Shown here: positions 44,821-56,470 of the stretch, in pieces
Layout of the letters: the number at the start of each line of letters is the position of its first letter
How positions within the stretch are numbered: position 1 is the first letter of the stretch
Origin: Isoetes taiwanensis
Lineage: Eukaryota > Streptophyta > Lycopodiopsida > Isoetales > Isoetaceae
NCBI GenBank assembly: GCA_021234155.1
Contig: JAJEKV010000887.1
Span: forward strand, 1-64,000
DNA: 64,000 bases
Direction of reading: 5' to 3'
Notes under the pieces: generated by a model
The model's input: only the letters and a program-made list of their open reading frames with translations
Databases searched by the model: none
What the model was told of the DNA's origin: nothing
Position numbers and translations under genes: made by a program

Positions 44821-47800
44821 AATAGAATAGAATAGAATAGAATATGATTTTATCGTCCCACGGAGACCAACCGGCCTATGGGACCCAAGTACAAAGAGAG
44901 AGCAAAGGGCATATTACTACCGTGATTAAAAACCTCCGCCCGGCGAAGGGTTTTCGGGAAAAACCTTAGTAGCAATAAGGATGATGACATGCCGCACAGA
45001 TTATATACATAATCACAAGTACTGGTGAGGTTAATGCCGGACGGGGGGCATAACCGAGTCCGCAGATCCATTACCTCCCGAGGTAACGATCCCAACAAGC
45101 CTACAGAGGCCGCGGCTCAAGAGCTCATGCAAGGCCCGATGGGGCACAACTAACCGAGCATACCGAGCCCGGATATGCCGGGTATCACGGACAGCCCGGA
45201 GGGCGTGACTCTTTCATCCTCAATGGCTCTCGCTGACAAAGACCGACAGACTGCCCCTCACGCGGCTCGAATCCATCTCCATATCTCAATGCGGAGGTGG
45301 TGTGCACCCGCGAATGGAAGCAATCACCCCGCTTTTTCATGTGTAGATGGGTGCGCAGGTAGTGGTGTGGGCCCCTCGTGAGCATGGGATTAACCTCATT
45401 GCCGATAATTTGCCACCTTGACATGTGACAGGCCTCTCAGATCCCAAAGCTTGGCCATGAAGCAAGCATCCAAGCACCGCTTCAAGGCGCGCGTTCCTTT
45501 GGTGTATGCACCGGTCCACATCCGCGGTGCCTCGCACATTCCATAGCGAACCACGGGCTTGCTTTGTCTTTCCCAAAGAAGCTTTGAGTCGCCAAGGGCC
45601 CATCGCCACCGCCAAAGCAAGGTTGGGCAGCCGGGCTTCATCCATAGCCACCACCTTCCGGAAGTAAATAAGGTGACGTTCAGCCCTCCCTCAGAATGGA
45701 AGGAAGCCCGCCTCCGGAGCAAGATCTCGATATGGGACCGGTGGATTTCACTCCCTGCCCGGCCAAGAAGGCCTTCTCAGACTGCTCTAGATCGTTCCAA
45801 GTGGTGAGGGATATCACCGCCCCACACACCGCCCCATAGAGGAGGACCGGTTCAACCAAGACCCGAACAAGTGTGCCTGGTGACCCCCATGCATACTCTG
45901 CCTTGTGACTATTGTTTTGCATTGCATACGTGGCTTTCGACTGCAGTGACCCGTAACGATGGATGCATCCCAAGTGTGTGGTAGTAGAAAACCGAATGCC
46001 CAAATACTTATAAGATCGAGCCGCTTCCACTACCCGCCTCGGTAAGTGAATGAGGGAAGGCGTGGGTGCCGGATGATGGTACCAGCAAACACTTTGTCTT
46101 GGCCAAGTTAACTCTCATGTCGTTGAATTGACGTAAAGTGTCCAAAGCATCCGGTGGCGTTGCATGTCCTCCGGGTATATAGCGGCAGGGGCAACATCAT
46201 CAGATATATGAGTTGCCGGATTATGTGGTGCATCAATCGAAGCCCCCGTTCACCTAGCCATTCTTCTAGCTGGTCAATGTACAAGCCAAGAGCTGCCGGG
46301 ATAGAGGGCAGCCCCCGGCGCACCCCAATGCTACTAACAACGGGCTCCCCGACAAGCAGGGAGACGACCGGAGCAAGCCTCAGATAGTCTCGTGATATAG
46401 CATTCTCGCAAGTCGACGGGGTCCCTATACTGCCTCAATCTGTCCCACAACTTATCCCGAGGCAATCGCGGTCAAAAGCCTTTGCGTAAATCCACAAAGC
46501 AACAAGGGACAGATTTCGGGCGCTGATTCCGGCTATCCTCTATGAGTGTTCGCAGAGTGAAGATATGGTCAATAGTAGAATGCCGGGCGAAGCCTGCTGC
46601 GGAGAGCCCGTGACTTCTCCATCCCTCGCCCAAAGTGTCGGGCCATTTGCTCAAGAATCCCGCAAGCAACTTGGCAAATTTAGAACCCACCATAATGGTA
46701 ACGATAGTTGATCGGGCCGTGGGGTCCCCGCTTTGTATATGGGCACAACTCTACCGGTAGTCCAAAGGTGGGGAAGCCTTCTTGCAATGCCTTGTTGAAG
46801 AGTGCCGTGAGAAGAGGCACCATTGGGGGCCCGCCCACTTGAGAAGCTCTCCCCGCATACCATCCAAATCTGGCCGCTTCCCCGTTAGCATGCAGGCATT
46901 GCAGGCCCATTATGACATCCCTTCAAGAATGACCGCTAGGCCTGGCTCATGGAGGTACCGGTGCCCGGCTTCCCATTGGGTCATACAACCTGCCGCAAAG
47001 TATCTCACCCATTGTTCGGGGTAATATTTCCGGTGGGCTGTGGCAGCTTACTCAAGACCTTTCTCCGTAAGGCCCTAGGGTGGCGGCCTAGCAGACCAAA
47101 CATCTGTTGTTGGTGCTCAACGCAACGCGGGCTTTCTTTGGTCTTGAGGAAGGAGCGGTATTGACGGACGACGGCGGGCTAATGGTGGGGTCTGAACTTG
47201 GCGGAGCCATCGTTTCAGCTCCCCGACATTCGGCCATCGAACCGTTGATTGCGGGGGAAGGTGGTTGCAGCCCTCGTGGATCGCCGAGCGGCCTCTCCCA
47301 AAGCATGGCCCCTACCCTCTCGGCGAGCTGGTTCACCGGGCCGCTCATTGTTGAAGTGTGGGGCCGCAGCGACTCTCCGGCACTCATGCTCAAGCATCCT
47401 CGCATAGACCGGCCAGATGATCATAGTCCGTGACGCTAACCGTGGTACATGAGGTGTTGGGGCAATGGGTGCTCGGTTGGCCCGCCAATCTATCCGCAAG
47501 AGAAGGGGCTGATGGTCGGAGTCTACTTCCTCGCCCCTACCACCGCCCCCGACACTAGCAGCCAGTGATCAAGTGTAGGCATTGCTCGTCGCTAGCACGT
47601 AATCCACCACACCGGTGCCCCCGGGTTCTCCTATCTACAAGTGAAGCGGTGGAGGATGGCCGATTGTGTCACCCCATTGCAAATGACCAGGTCAAAGATC
47701 CGCCCAAAGAATAAAGAAATACCGGCCATACCGTGTCACCGGATGTCATCGACGCCTTTGGCCAAACCATCTCTACTGGGCCCATTTGCAACACATCCTC

Positions 47801-48140
47801 GCCTAGAGGTGCTAATTTTGGGATCCGGCCTTTGTCGCGGCGCGCATTGAAATCTCCAAGCAACATGACCTTGCCCAATTGTTCAGACTGGCAGATGTCA
47901 TCATATAGATCGACATAGGGCTCCCGCTTGGTCCACATCCAAGCGCGTGTGGTAAAAGTTTCAAAGATGTGGGAAGTAGCAAGCCGCCACAAAGAGAGGG
48001 CTGCCATCGCTGCTTTCGCGACTGCATCCACTGTGTATCTATTGTGCCTCAATGCGCTTTGCATGTGGAGACCGATTGGGCCAAGGCTGTCTAGAAGTAA
48101 CACGCAATTCCTCCGTGTCCTCGTTTCCCGGTGCACTCAT
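44821..48140 (-). mobile_element. LINE copy A, 5'-truncated, inserted in the CACTA element
   Basis: Non-LTR retrotransposon on the minus strand. An APE-type endonuclease piece lies at 48136-47669 ('LGKVMLLGDFNARRDKGRIP'). Reverse transcriptase pieces follow: 'LLTALFNKALQEGFPTFG' (about 46830), 'STIDHIFTLRTLIEDS' with 'CCFVDL' (46560-46480), 'GLYIDQLEEWL' (about 46270) and 'SYKYLGIRFSTTTHLG' (about 46010). The catalytic YADD region near 46205 carries a 1-base deletion, and several other shifts and stops are present. It ends in tandem AATAG units (44819-44843), the element's 3' tail. It matches LINE copy B (62245-64000) along its length. Confidence 0.85.
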
Positions 48141-49637
48141 TGAAGACGGAGTAGCGCTGGTATCCTGGCAAATCAGGTAGCCTGTAGAAGAAGGTAATCT
48201 GTGCAAGGCTCTGAGAATGAGAGTATATTGAGACCTGATCCATTGACAAAGTTTAAGCTGCTACTATTTTCACGGCTATTTGGACAATCCAAAGATGGCC
48301 AACATTCTTGAACAAAGATAATGAGGTCTTTTATTAACACTATCCTTTGACATTGGGCAAAATGTTGTTTATATTGGGTAGTGTTTGATAGAATGCATAG
48401 GAGTTCAGCAGCTATTGGTGTCAAAACCTTGTGCAATTCTATGCTTTCAAATATGTTGTCTTATTGAGCAAATGCATGATCAATGACTCATAGCAGGGCT
48501 GTTACAAGAATGCATAAAAGGAGTATAAGTACGATTGCCTTGAAGGATTGAAGCGAAAGTTGGTCGGTAAAGTTTGTCTTTTCCTTTTTTAAGTTCAAAC
48601 TTTCTCTCACATTCAGGTTTGACTAGATATTTATCTCGATTCTATTCATATTTTAGGTCAATAATTTGGCTATGTTCGCTCCGCCTTTGCCCTTAAAATG
48701 AGATGGCTATGTTTTAAAAATGCTATCACATATATCTAGGTCTCAAATTTCTAGGTCCGTGTTTATATAAAATGATTTGGTCAGCCTCGCCTTGCCCATA
48801 AAATGTTAGGGCTCTGGTATGTAATCAACTGAGGTGTTTATTGGAAGTTTGGGGAGTTGAAATGGATTTTGTTATTACTTTAACAAATCAAGTTCATTAT
48901 TGCTTCCATAGTTCTTTTGATTTTGAAATGAGCCCCAGTTTAATCCTAATTGTATTTCTTGTCTAGCTTTTGTCTAGTTACTTGCATCTTAATTATGTTC
49001 TATTATTTAATGCATATTTCACATGATGGTCTATTATTTATTGCATATTTCAGATGTTGGTGAGCCTATGGTAGAAGCTTGCTGCGAAGCATTAATGGAA
49101 GGTAAGGAACAACAATATAACATGCAGTAATACTGGTTAGAAACTCTGTTTGCAACAAAATTAGCTTCAGAATGTTTTGATGTTTGTGTAGGATTTGAAC
49201 GATAGATGGTCAAAGGGGCTAGCTCATCGAAGCTGTAGAATCCCTCTATACCTTCAATGCTAAGTGGTGAGACTGCTTTTCATTTTATTAATTTAGCAAA
49301 TTCACATTGGCCTGCTTACTGGTTAAATTGGTTGCAGGTAATTAGAGCTTGAGCTCCTTTACACAAGCTTGAAGCTTGGACTCATGTGTTGAGTCCTTTT
49401 TACAAATATTAGACATGTAATGAGAGTTGTTTCTCCCTTGGTGGTGAAATGAAAATTGTGCATTCTTTGGCAATGTACTTGTTACTACTTGAATAAAGGA
49501 AATTTTTTCACATTCTTGTCTATTGTAAGATATATTTATGTCAATTTAAGCATCAACATATCCTTAAAATGCAACTGTGGAAGGCAACTAGATTTAATTT
49601 AAACTGCAACTAAATCCAGGATATACTGCAAAAGTGT
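48141..49637. other. CACTA interior, right part: exon-like fragment
   Basis: AT-rich. One exon-like stretch, 49054-49101, sits between TATTTCAG and GTAAGG and would read 'VGEPMVEACCEALME' in the open phase. I do not recognise the parent gene. Nothing else was supported. Confidence 0.35.
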
Positions 49638-49945
49638 TTCTGACGAAAATGTTGACGCAGATTTTGACGAATTTTCTGACGATTTTGCTGACGAAAAATC
49701 TGACGATTTTTCTGACGAAAAATCTGACGATTTTGCTGACGAACAAGTCTGACGATTTTGCTGACGAACCCCTGACGTTTTTTCTGACGATTTTATTGAC
49801 GCTTAATCGTCAGAAAGTTGACGATTTTTTTGACGAATTATCTGACGTTATATCGTCAGATAAAAACCGTCAGATACATCGTCAGGCAGTAGGGTCTGGA
49901 CAGTTGTCTGTTTTGTGAAGACTATCTGATGATTTTGCTGACGCA
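49638..49945. repeat. CACTA right subterminal repeats
   Basis: About 20 copies of TCTGACGA-type words (for example GATTTTGCTGACGAA), changing to the inverse orientation TCGTCAGA near 49805-49890. Confidence 0.8.
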
Positions 49946-50113
49946 GAACACTTATTCTCTTGTAGTGTTAACATCTCAAAATCATAGGCGCCCCCAATCA
50001 TAAATGAGCATAATCGAAACGAGAGGTGCCCAGAGGCTCCAACATACAGTCTGGGCCATAAGATTGACAGATCCGACGGCTGTGGTAGTCCAGGGTGCAC
50101 CTCGTTTAGAATA

Positions 50114-50737
50114 TGTAGCTTGTATCCGGCAGGTGGACGCCCTCCATGCTAAAGACTTCAAAAACGCTGGTGCCTATATTGATCATCTCTGCCATTTGAG
50201 TGGAGCAGCTATTCCTCTTGCATCTGACTTAGCAATGTAAGCTTGTCATCTTACATAATGATTCCAAGTGTAGGTATAAGAGATAAAATAAAGCCACAAC
50301 AATCATTAATCATAGGAGCCACACAAGTTTTATTCAAATGCATATAATAGCTAAGGAACTTCGTTGACCTTAAAAGAGATGAGCATCTGGACAGTAGATC
50401 ATGCAAAAGATTTCATGCTCAATCTTGCATGTAGAGAGATTGATCAGGGCCAGTAGCTTTGTGTTAGATTTATGACATATTTAACAAAATTTGGACTTAT
50501 TCAAATCTAATAAATGTACTTCATGAATGCCATGATAATATTATATGTATTTTTAGCTCTTATTGATTTTAATAATTTATTCCGTTTATCTTTAGATAAA
50601 AAATATGATACTTACTAAAGTTTAAGGTTATTTTTTAAACTAATTCTCGATTTCATCTATTTAGAATTAAATTTTCATCTAAGATAACTCTGTATAATTA
50701 AAATGCTATTCTTTTCAAAATATTTAAAGAGAGTTTT
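50114..50737 (+). repeat. Second copy of the 30573-31197 segment
   Basis: Nearly identical to 30573-31197, and likewise ends inside the AT-rich foldback, of which only the left arm is present. It contains an exon-like frame extended upstream to 50004 ('RLEYVACIRQVDALHAKDFK'), ending at a GTAAGC donor. Confidence 0.85.
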
Positions 50738-50789
50738 GGGTGTAAAATCGCTAGTGGGGTACAACTTTTGGCGAAGCGTTTAAGCACTT

Positions 50790-52640
50790 TAAGTGCTGAA
50801 ACTCGCGGACGTCGAAGCCCGTCACGCCCTTCTCCCTCCTTTTCCCCTGGGCGCGAAAACTCAGATCAGTGTTTCACTGTTGATGATGGAGGCATGGAGC
50901 GTGGATGATTTTCACAGCATCAGAGGTCTGTGCAATTCGGGGGTGAAGCCCCATGAGGAAGAAGCTTGGTTGGAAAATAATGTCACGGATCGAGATTGGG
51001 ATTCTGTTTGGACAAAGAAGTTGAACAAGGGAAAGATAAAATGGCAGCGCGGCAAAGGAGCATCTTCAAGAGAAGTTGGAAACACTCGCCAAAAATCTAC
51101 AAGAATTGTCACAACAAAGAAGTAAGAAAGCAACCGGCCCTTGCTTTTTTCGCGTTTGAAAGTTGCACTAGATCAAGACTTGCACCGAGGAACCTAAAAG
51201 TAAATGGTTTTGATTTGTCGCGGCAATGCCAAAGATACCACAACAATAGACAAGTAAAAACAGAGGCGATGTTGTAGCACATGTTAGGAAAACTGAAATG
51301 AAGGCAAAGCCAAAGGTGGCAATTTGGATCAAATAAGATCGATTGCATGTGATGAAAACATAAAAACCTTAGAGAATGCAAAGACAGAGATTGGAAAATC
51401 AGTTTTACTTATCACAAAGAATCTGGAAGCAAGAGGGAAGTGAGCCGAAAGGCAATGAGAAGCCTCTCAATTACGTAAAATGATGTTGGAAGAGGGCCGA
51501 GAACGGTTTAAGACAGCCACAAATGATTTGGCTACAAAACAGGGAGGAGTTCAAGCTTAATCCAAACCGTGGAGTTGGAGGCGTAAATTAAAGATTTGGA
51601 GCAGCGGTGCCCGGATGGAAACTTGGCACAGGAACAAGGTACAAAAAGCAATGAACCCTACATCCGTTAATGAGCAGGTCAAACGTAAACTCAAACTTGA
51701 GGAGGAGTTAAAAGTTCTCAAGAAGAGCAGAGACTTACGCATTTCTACATAAACAATTTGGAAGCTGAAAATGGATACTCCCGCAACATTTAGCATCTCT
51801 ACTATTATACGAGATAAGTTGTTAGTGGAAGATCCATTTTATACATGTTAAAGATGTGGTCCGGAATTCACTAAAGCTTCTGAGGTTAAGTTTAGCTTGA
51901 ATTGCCAACATGAGTATCATATAGCTTGTTGTTCATTGTTGAGAGGAGGACAATGTATTCATGGTTGCCCCGAAAGGTGCCGAGGGTGTATTTGACGAGC
52001 TAGGTTTTGGCCATGTTGCGAGGTGCTTCAAATAGTACACCAAAAAAAAGGATGTGTTAATCCGCCCCGCAATTGAGGTCTCACCCTTTAGGGTTCAAAG
52101 AAGGACAATGGTGCCATTTGAAGATGCACAACACCGCAAAGTCCTATAGGAATACAAATCAATTGTGACTGATTTGAATGCAACAGAACCACCACCACCA
52201 GTCCAAGAAGTCATCCAAGAAGCTATAGAAGAAGCTGTAAACACAAAGACCGGTTGTAAACACAAACACCGGTTGTGGAAAAAACAACAACCCGGATTGT
52301 ACACCTTTGAAGCACCTAAGGAAGTTGAGGGAGTAATTCCATCGGATGAGGGCAACTTGGGTGCATAATTGCCAAAAGGAAAGGGCGTAAGAACAAAGAG
52401 GGGTAAGCCGGAGGATAGCAAAGAATTTGTTCGGGGCTACAAGAAAGAGAACAAGAAGTAGCTATGCAAAAGATGCGGTGAAGCAGTCTCAATCATGACA
52501 CCACACCTATCGAAGTGTGTTTCAAGAAAATGCAGAATCAGGCCCTCGGTTTGGTGAGCCCGATGTTCAACAAGTGATTGCTGCCCTTAACAATGGGTCG
52601 GGTGTGGGCATTCTTTGGGCAAGCCCAGAAATAAACAATG
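50790..52640 (+). pseudogene. Degenerate gene with RING-like Cys/His cluster
   Basis: A 110-codon frame (50793-51125; 'AWSVDDFHSIRGLCN', Lys-rich tail) is followed by stop-ridden sequence with coiled-coil-like and charged stretches. Near 51838-51990 the frame reads C-x2-C...C-x-H-x2-YH-x2-C...C-x3-C, a RING-type zinc pattern, with a stop codon inside the first CxxC pair. A further frame lies at 52165-52368. I cannot name the parent gene. Confidence 0.35.
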
Positions 52641-52802
52641 AATATTATTGATTTTCTTTTGTTGCATTCATTTGTAGGATTACCGGTTGAATCTGTTAGT
52701 TGAGAGAATCATCTTTGTTGATACGAGAAAGGTTTCCACATTCAACCCATTTTTCATTTTCATCTTCATCTATTTATTCATGTAGTAATTCCTGTTGTGT
52801 AG

Positions 52803-53440
52803 GTATTCAGGATGTTCCAACGTACTAAATATTGATTTGGCAGCAAAAGATAAACTCATTATCTTGGATTTAAATGGTGTGTTGGTAAAAACATTTGGTG
52901 CAAATGAACACATACGCTTGGAAGCAGGATTGACAATGACATACACTAGCAGAAAGAAAGTGATATTCGGCACCGAAGCGTTGTTCTTCTTGAAGACTTT
53001 GTTTAAGTGTTATGTTGGTATATGGTCATCAATGCAACTCTCTAATGTGGAAGATGTGCTGCAAGTACTATGTCCAGATTTGAGGGACGGATTTCAATTT
53101 GTATGGGGACAGGAAAAATGTGCGCAGACCAGTTTTCACCACTTGGGTATGACTCATATATTTTCCCAAGTGGCTTCATCATGACTGGACAGCCAGGTTT
53201 TTGCTTCTTGATGATTCATTATACAAGTCTTACCTTAGCAGTCCCTGGAAATTTCTGCGGGTACCTGCATTTAAGATGGATGTCTATGATGAAGTGCTAA
53301 CAGTACTCACCCCAAAGATAGAAGAAATACTGCAGGTATGAAGCTATGCTTGGAAAGACTTTCTGGAAAACAATTGCAGTTCTGCAGGTTTGTGAAGGAG
53401 GAATTGGAGAAGGTTTATGGTGATGACGATTGTCATTCTC
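52803..53440 (+). pseudogene. FCP1-like (HAD, NLI-interacting) phosphatase fragment
   Basis: After an acceptor-like TTGTGTAG the frame reads 'DKLIILDLNGVLV' (HAD motif I; DLNG instead of DxDG, as in a subgroup of plant FCP1-homology proteins), then 'FLKTLFKCYVGIWSSMQLSN' (motif II region) and 'FQFVWGQEKC'. A shift near 53150-53190 follows, then 'FLLLDDSLYKSYLSSPWKFL' (motif III region) and 'DVYDEVLTVLTPKIEEILQ' to about 53337. No start codon precedes it, so it is a partial, frameshifted copy. The family acts on phosphoserine in proteins, but no activity is expected here. Confidence 0.65.
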
Positions 53441-54274
53441 AATGATTATTGGCCTGTTTGTCATTTATTTAGGCCAAGGAATCCTACACTTTTCATGTAC
53501 CATCTTTATCTTAATTTAAGAATGTTTTTGCTATATTGTTTATGTAGTTCAATGCAGACTTGTCTATAAGTTTTTGCTATATTGTTTATATCTACTTCAA
53601 TCGACCGCAAGGGATGCTTAAAACTTATCAAGTGCTTAAAAAAAAAATTGCCCGCAAGTGCTAGTCCGGTATGAGTCCTAATGGCGATAATCGCTTATTG
53701 TCATGCGTGGATGCTTACTTTTATGTAGTTGCTTAACGCTAGCGTATGTTAATGTCATCATGTGCTTAATGTCATGCGCTTAAGGGCTAAAGGTTTATTG
53801 TTATGCTATATAACTGTTTTAAAATGCTAGTTGTTTATTGCATAAGTGCTCGCGGTGTTCTAGTGCTTACTCACGGCAATCGCTGAAACCGATTAAAATG
53901 CTTAGTGTTTGAAACTAATTAAAGAGCTAGAAACACATTACATTCAAGCGAGAATCTGAATGGACGCATGTGAATTCGAACTTCATAAATTTGATAGATA
54001 GACAAAGATAACATTTGATAGAGAAACAAAAACTTTGATAGAGACAAAGATAGAAACAAAGATACAAAAAGTTTGATGGAAACAAGATTTCTTATAAAAA
54101 AAGGCCCTCGGCCGATGTACACTAAAATTGATATACAAATTTTTTACAAAAAAATTCGCCCCCGAGGCCAGTGTCTTCAAGGGGTGTCTTCTTCAAGGGG
54201 GTGTCTTGTGGGGGGTGTCTTTCGTGGGTGTCTTCTGGGGGGTGTCTTCTTCATCTTCATCTGCTTCTGCATCT
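53441..54274. other. Intergenic, AT-rich
   Basis: No gene was recognised. GATAGA/AACAAAGATA-type short repeats lie at 53990-54080, and GGGGGTGTCTT-type repeats at 54180-54250 (partly the 3' UTR of the minus-strand gene). Confidence 0.45.
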
Positions 54275-54875
54275 TCATTCTCCATCTGCAACAAATGAAA
54301 ATGAAAAATTAAACAAATGAAAATGAAAAATTGATTACAGAAAACAAATGAACATGCATACCTTTAAGGATCGCCCTGAACTCCTCCAAATCGGCCGTTT
54401 CATCTTCAATTTCGTCTTCCTCTTCTTCTTCTTCGTCTTTCTCGGACTCGTCTTCTTCTTCGCTTTCACCCCACCCCCCACAAAACAAAGAAAAGTTGAC
54501 ATATTCCTGGGAAGACATTTCTGATTCCTCATTTTCTGATTCCTCATAAGAATCAGAAGATGAGGAATCGGAATCAGAAGAATCCTCTTCAAACTGAGAG
54601 GCAATAGAGTGGGCAGGAGAGGAGGCAGCAGAGGAGGCAAGAACTTCAGGCAGAGGCGGGAAGAGTGGAGGGACACCTCTTCGACGCTTAGTAAGCGCCT
54701 CTTCGAGGTGACCTCCGGCTCCTCGTTGCATGCTCGCTTCATGCCGGAGGACTTGGGAATGCGGAGGAATTGGGAGGCGGAGTGCAGAGGAATTGGGAGG
54801 CGGAGTGCAGAGGAATTGGCGGAGCGTGAGCTTGTGAGAAGAGCTTACGCTTAGGCGCCATCGCTTAAATCTCAT
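54275..54875 (-). CDS. Acidic, Ser-rich hypothetical protein (two exons)
   Basis: Exon 1 (54875-54363) encodes a basic N-terminus, a Pro-rich part, then Ser/Asp/Glu-rich stretches ('DSSDSDSSSSDSYEESENEE', 'ESEEEDESEKDEEEEEEDEI') and 'DLEEFRAILK'. A donor (TTAAAG|GTATGC) and an acceptor (TTGTTGCAG) define a 77-bp intron; exon 2 (54285-54275) adds only D-G-E-stop. There is no known domain. The N-terminus is doubtful: another frame also opens with MAPKRKLFSQ at about 54861, and a 23-bp CAATTCCTCTGCACTCC-type unit is repeated three times there, so a slippage frameshift is possible. Confidence 0.45.
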
Positions 54876-54899
54876 TGCTTAGCGCATCGATTGTACTAA

Positions 54900-55469
54900 A
54901 AAACCTCACACGTGCGAACAATTAATTGTGTAACTGTGCTTAAATATTTCAGATGACCAACCGAATTGACACATGTCACATCGAGGAAATGCCTTGACAA
55001 TATAATTTTGCCAAGAATGTTGGGATAGTGATGGTACCAAAATAAATAATTGAATCTTATTCCAATGTCACAAATTTACATTCTTATAAATAACAATTCA
55101 ATCTTCATTTCGAAGTACGTGTCCATGCACACCACCCTTGTGCATCCTCACTATTATTTATATATATAAAAAATATGTGCTTACGTGCTTAGGTCTTTGG
55201 AACAACAAATCACTTGAAAAGAATAACATCAATTTTCGTTAAGTGTCAAAGAATTACAATGTTATTGGGAGACCGCCATAATTTTTCATGGGTCTCCTGT
55301 GAAATTTGTACATGTCTCGTGCCTTCTATTTTTCCATATCAATTTTAGGATATCTTACCACATGGGTGGTAACGGAGGCTTTGGGTTGTTTAATGAGCAA
55401 CATGTACTTGAAATTACCCAAGAATTGATAATACAATCCACTTAAGATAACCTCATGCACTCCAAATTT
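54900..55469. other. Intergenic, no recognisable gene
   Basis: AT-rich; nothing supported. Confidence 0.45.
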
Positions 55470-56470
55470 TTACCCCCATCCATCTTTGTATGAATCTTCA
55501 AGTGTGCATTTGGGTTCTGTGCACTTGAGGATGTAGAAGTCCACACCCTCTAAATTATCTACCTCCGCATTCACTGCAAAATTGTCACCTACCTCTACCA
55601 AATTACTGATCCATTCATTGGCTTGTTCAAGAGTCTCCTTTTTCTTCTCAACTCCTGGTTTTAAGTCAGTTACCTCCCACTTTCCAAATCTACCTGTATT
55701 GATGCAGGAGTCCCAATTATGATCCATGCAAAACAAGCGTAAAACATGATGGGCATCTATGAGCAAGCCCCATTTGGTCTACTCCCTGGCCGATGTGTCC
55801 GATACATGAATCTTCTTTGTGCCTTTGAGTGTTTCAATTTCATATTCTTCCATGTTTGCCACAACAGCAGGTTCAATTTCCCAAAAATATCTTTTGATCT
55901 CATCTGTTTCATCAACTGGTAGACTGCTGAAATATGTACACAGAAATTTTACAATATCTTTAGCATGCCTCAGTTGCACACCATTGGGTTTGAGTTGTTC
56001 CTTACTTAGCAGCCTTTTGATAACAGCACCTGCACCATCATGTTCACCTTTATCATGAGCAGTGGCAAAGTAGTTCCACACTATTTCCTTGTCATTGATT
56101 GTGAAGTACCTACCTAAGAAAAAAAAGGTTTTCCTGACTTGAATTGTGATGAGCAGCCATCACTCCAAACCCAATGCTTCTCATACTCTATTTCCTGTTC
56201 CTTAAGCCATGCAACATGCTTTTTTGTAGGCGTTGTTCCACAAATAATGAGTCATGCACTTTATCATCAGAAATGTAAAAGTGAGTCTCTTTTATGATCT
56301 TCCTACCATTGTTGAGTCTATTCCTGATCTGCTCCAACCTTCTGTTCTTTTTTTTCTTCTTTGGACAGTCTTCTTCTGTCTGCATAGGAACAGGAATATC
56401 AGCACTTTTGTCATGTCTATATGTTATGTGAACAAGTATAGAAACTTGGTCTGTATGCCAGTGCATTGAC
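55470..56470 (-). pseudogene. Transposase-like gene remnant ('WSDG...HDGAGA' family)
   Basis: Minus-strand frames join into one protein: 'MHWHTDQVSILVHITYRHDK', 'THFYISDDKVHDSLFVEQ', a shift in a poly(A) run near 56225, 'HWVWSDGCSSQFKSGKPFFF', 'WNYFATAHDKGEHDGAGAVI' and 'LKPNGVQLRHAKDIVKFLC', then an in-frame TAG at 55779-55781, after which the same frame continues ('HVLRLFCMDHNWDS...') to 55470. The SDG-x2-QFK and DKGEHDGAG blocks recall, from memory, repeated genes in bryophyte, fern and invertebrate genomes. They suggest two acidic residues of an RNase H-like transposase core, but I cannot assign a superfamily. One frameshift and one nonsense codon make it dead but young. Confidence 0.55.

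Larger units (their letters stand above)
39621..49967. mobile_element. CACTA (EnSpm/CMC) DNA transposon, 10.35 kb, apparently non-autonomous
   Basis: The left end CACTACAAGAGGATGAGGG and the inverted right end share about 31 of 37 terminal positions by eye; both start with CACTACAAGA, the classic plant CACTA terminus. It is flanked by TTA on each side (39618-39620, 49968-49970), the 3-bp target duplication of this superfamily. Dense TCTGACGA/TCGTCAGA words lie inside both ends. No TNP1/TNP2-like transposase was recognised. The interior holds exon-like fragments and a minus-strand LINE (44821-48140), so it looks like a gene-capturing, non-autonomous copy. Confidence 0.88.

Noticed and set aside
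47107-47433. Plus-strand open frames across 45-48 kb
   Set aside because: They are antisense shadows of the minus-strand LINE reading frames.
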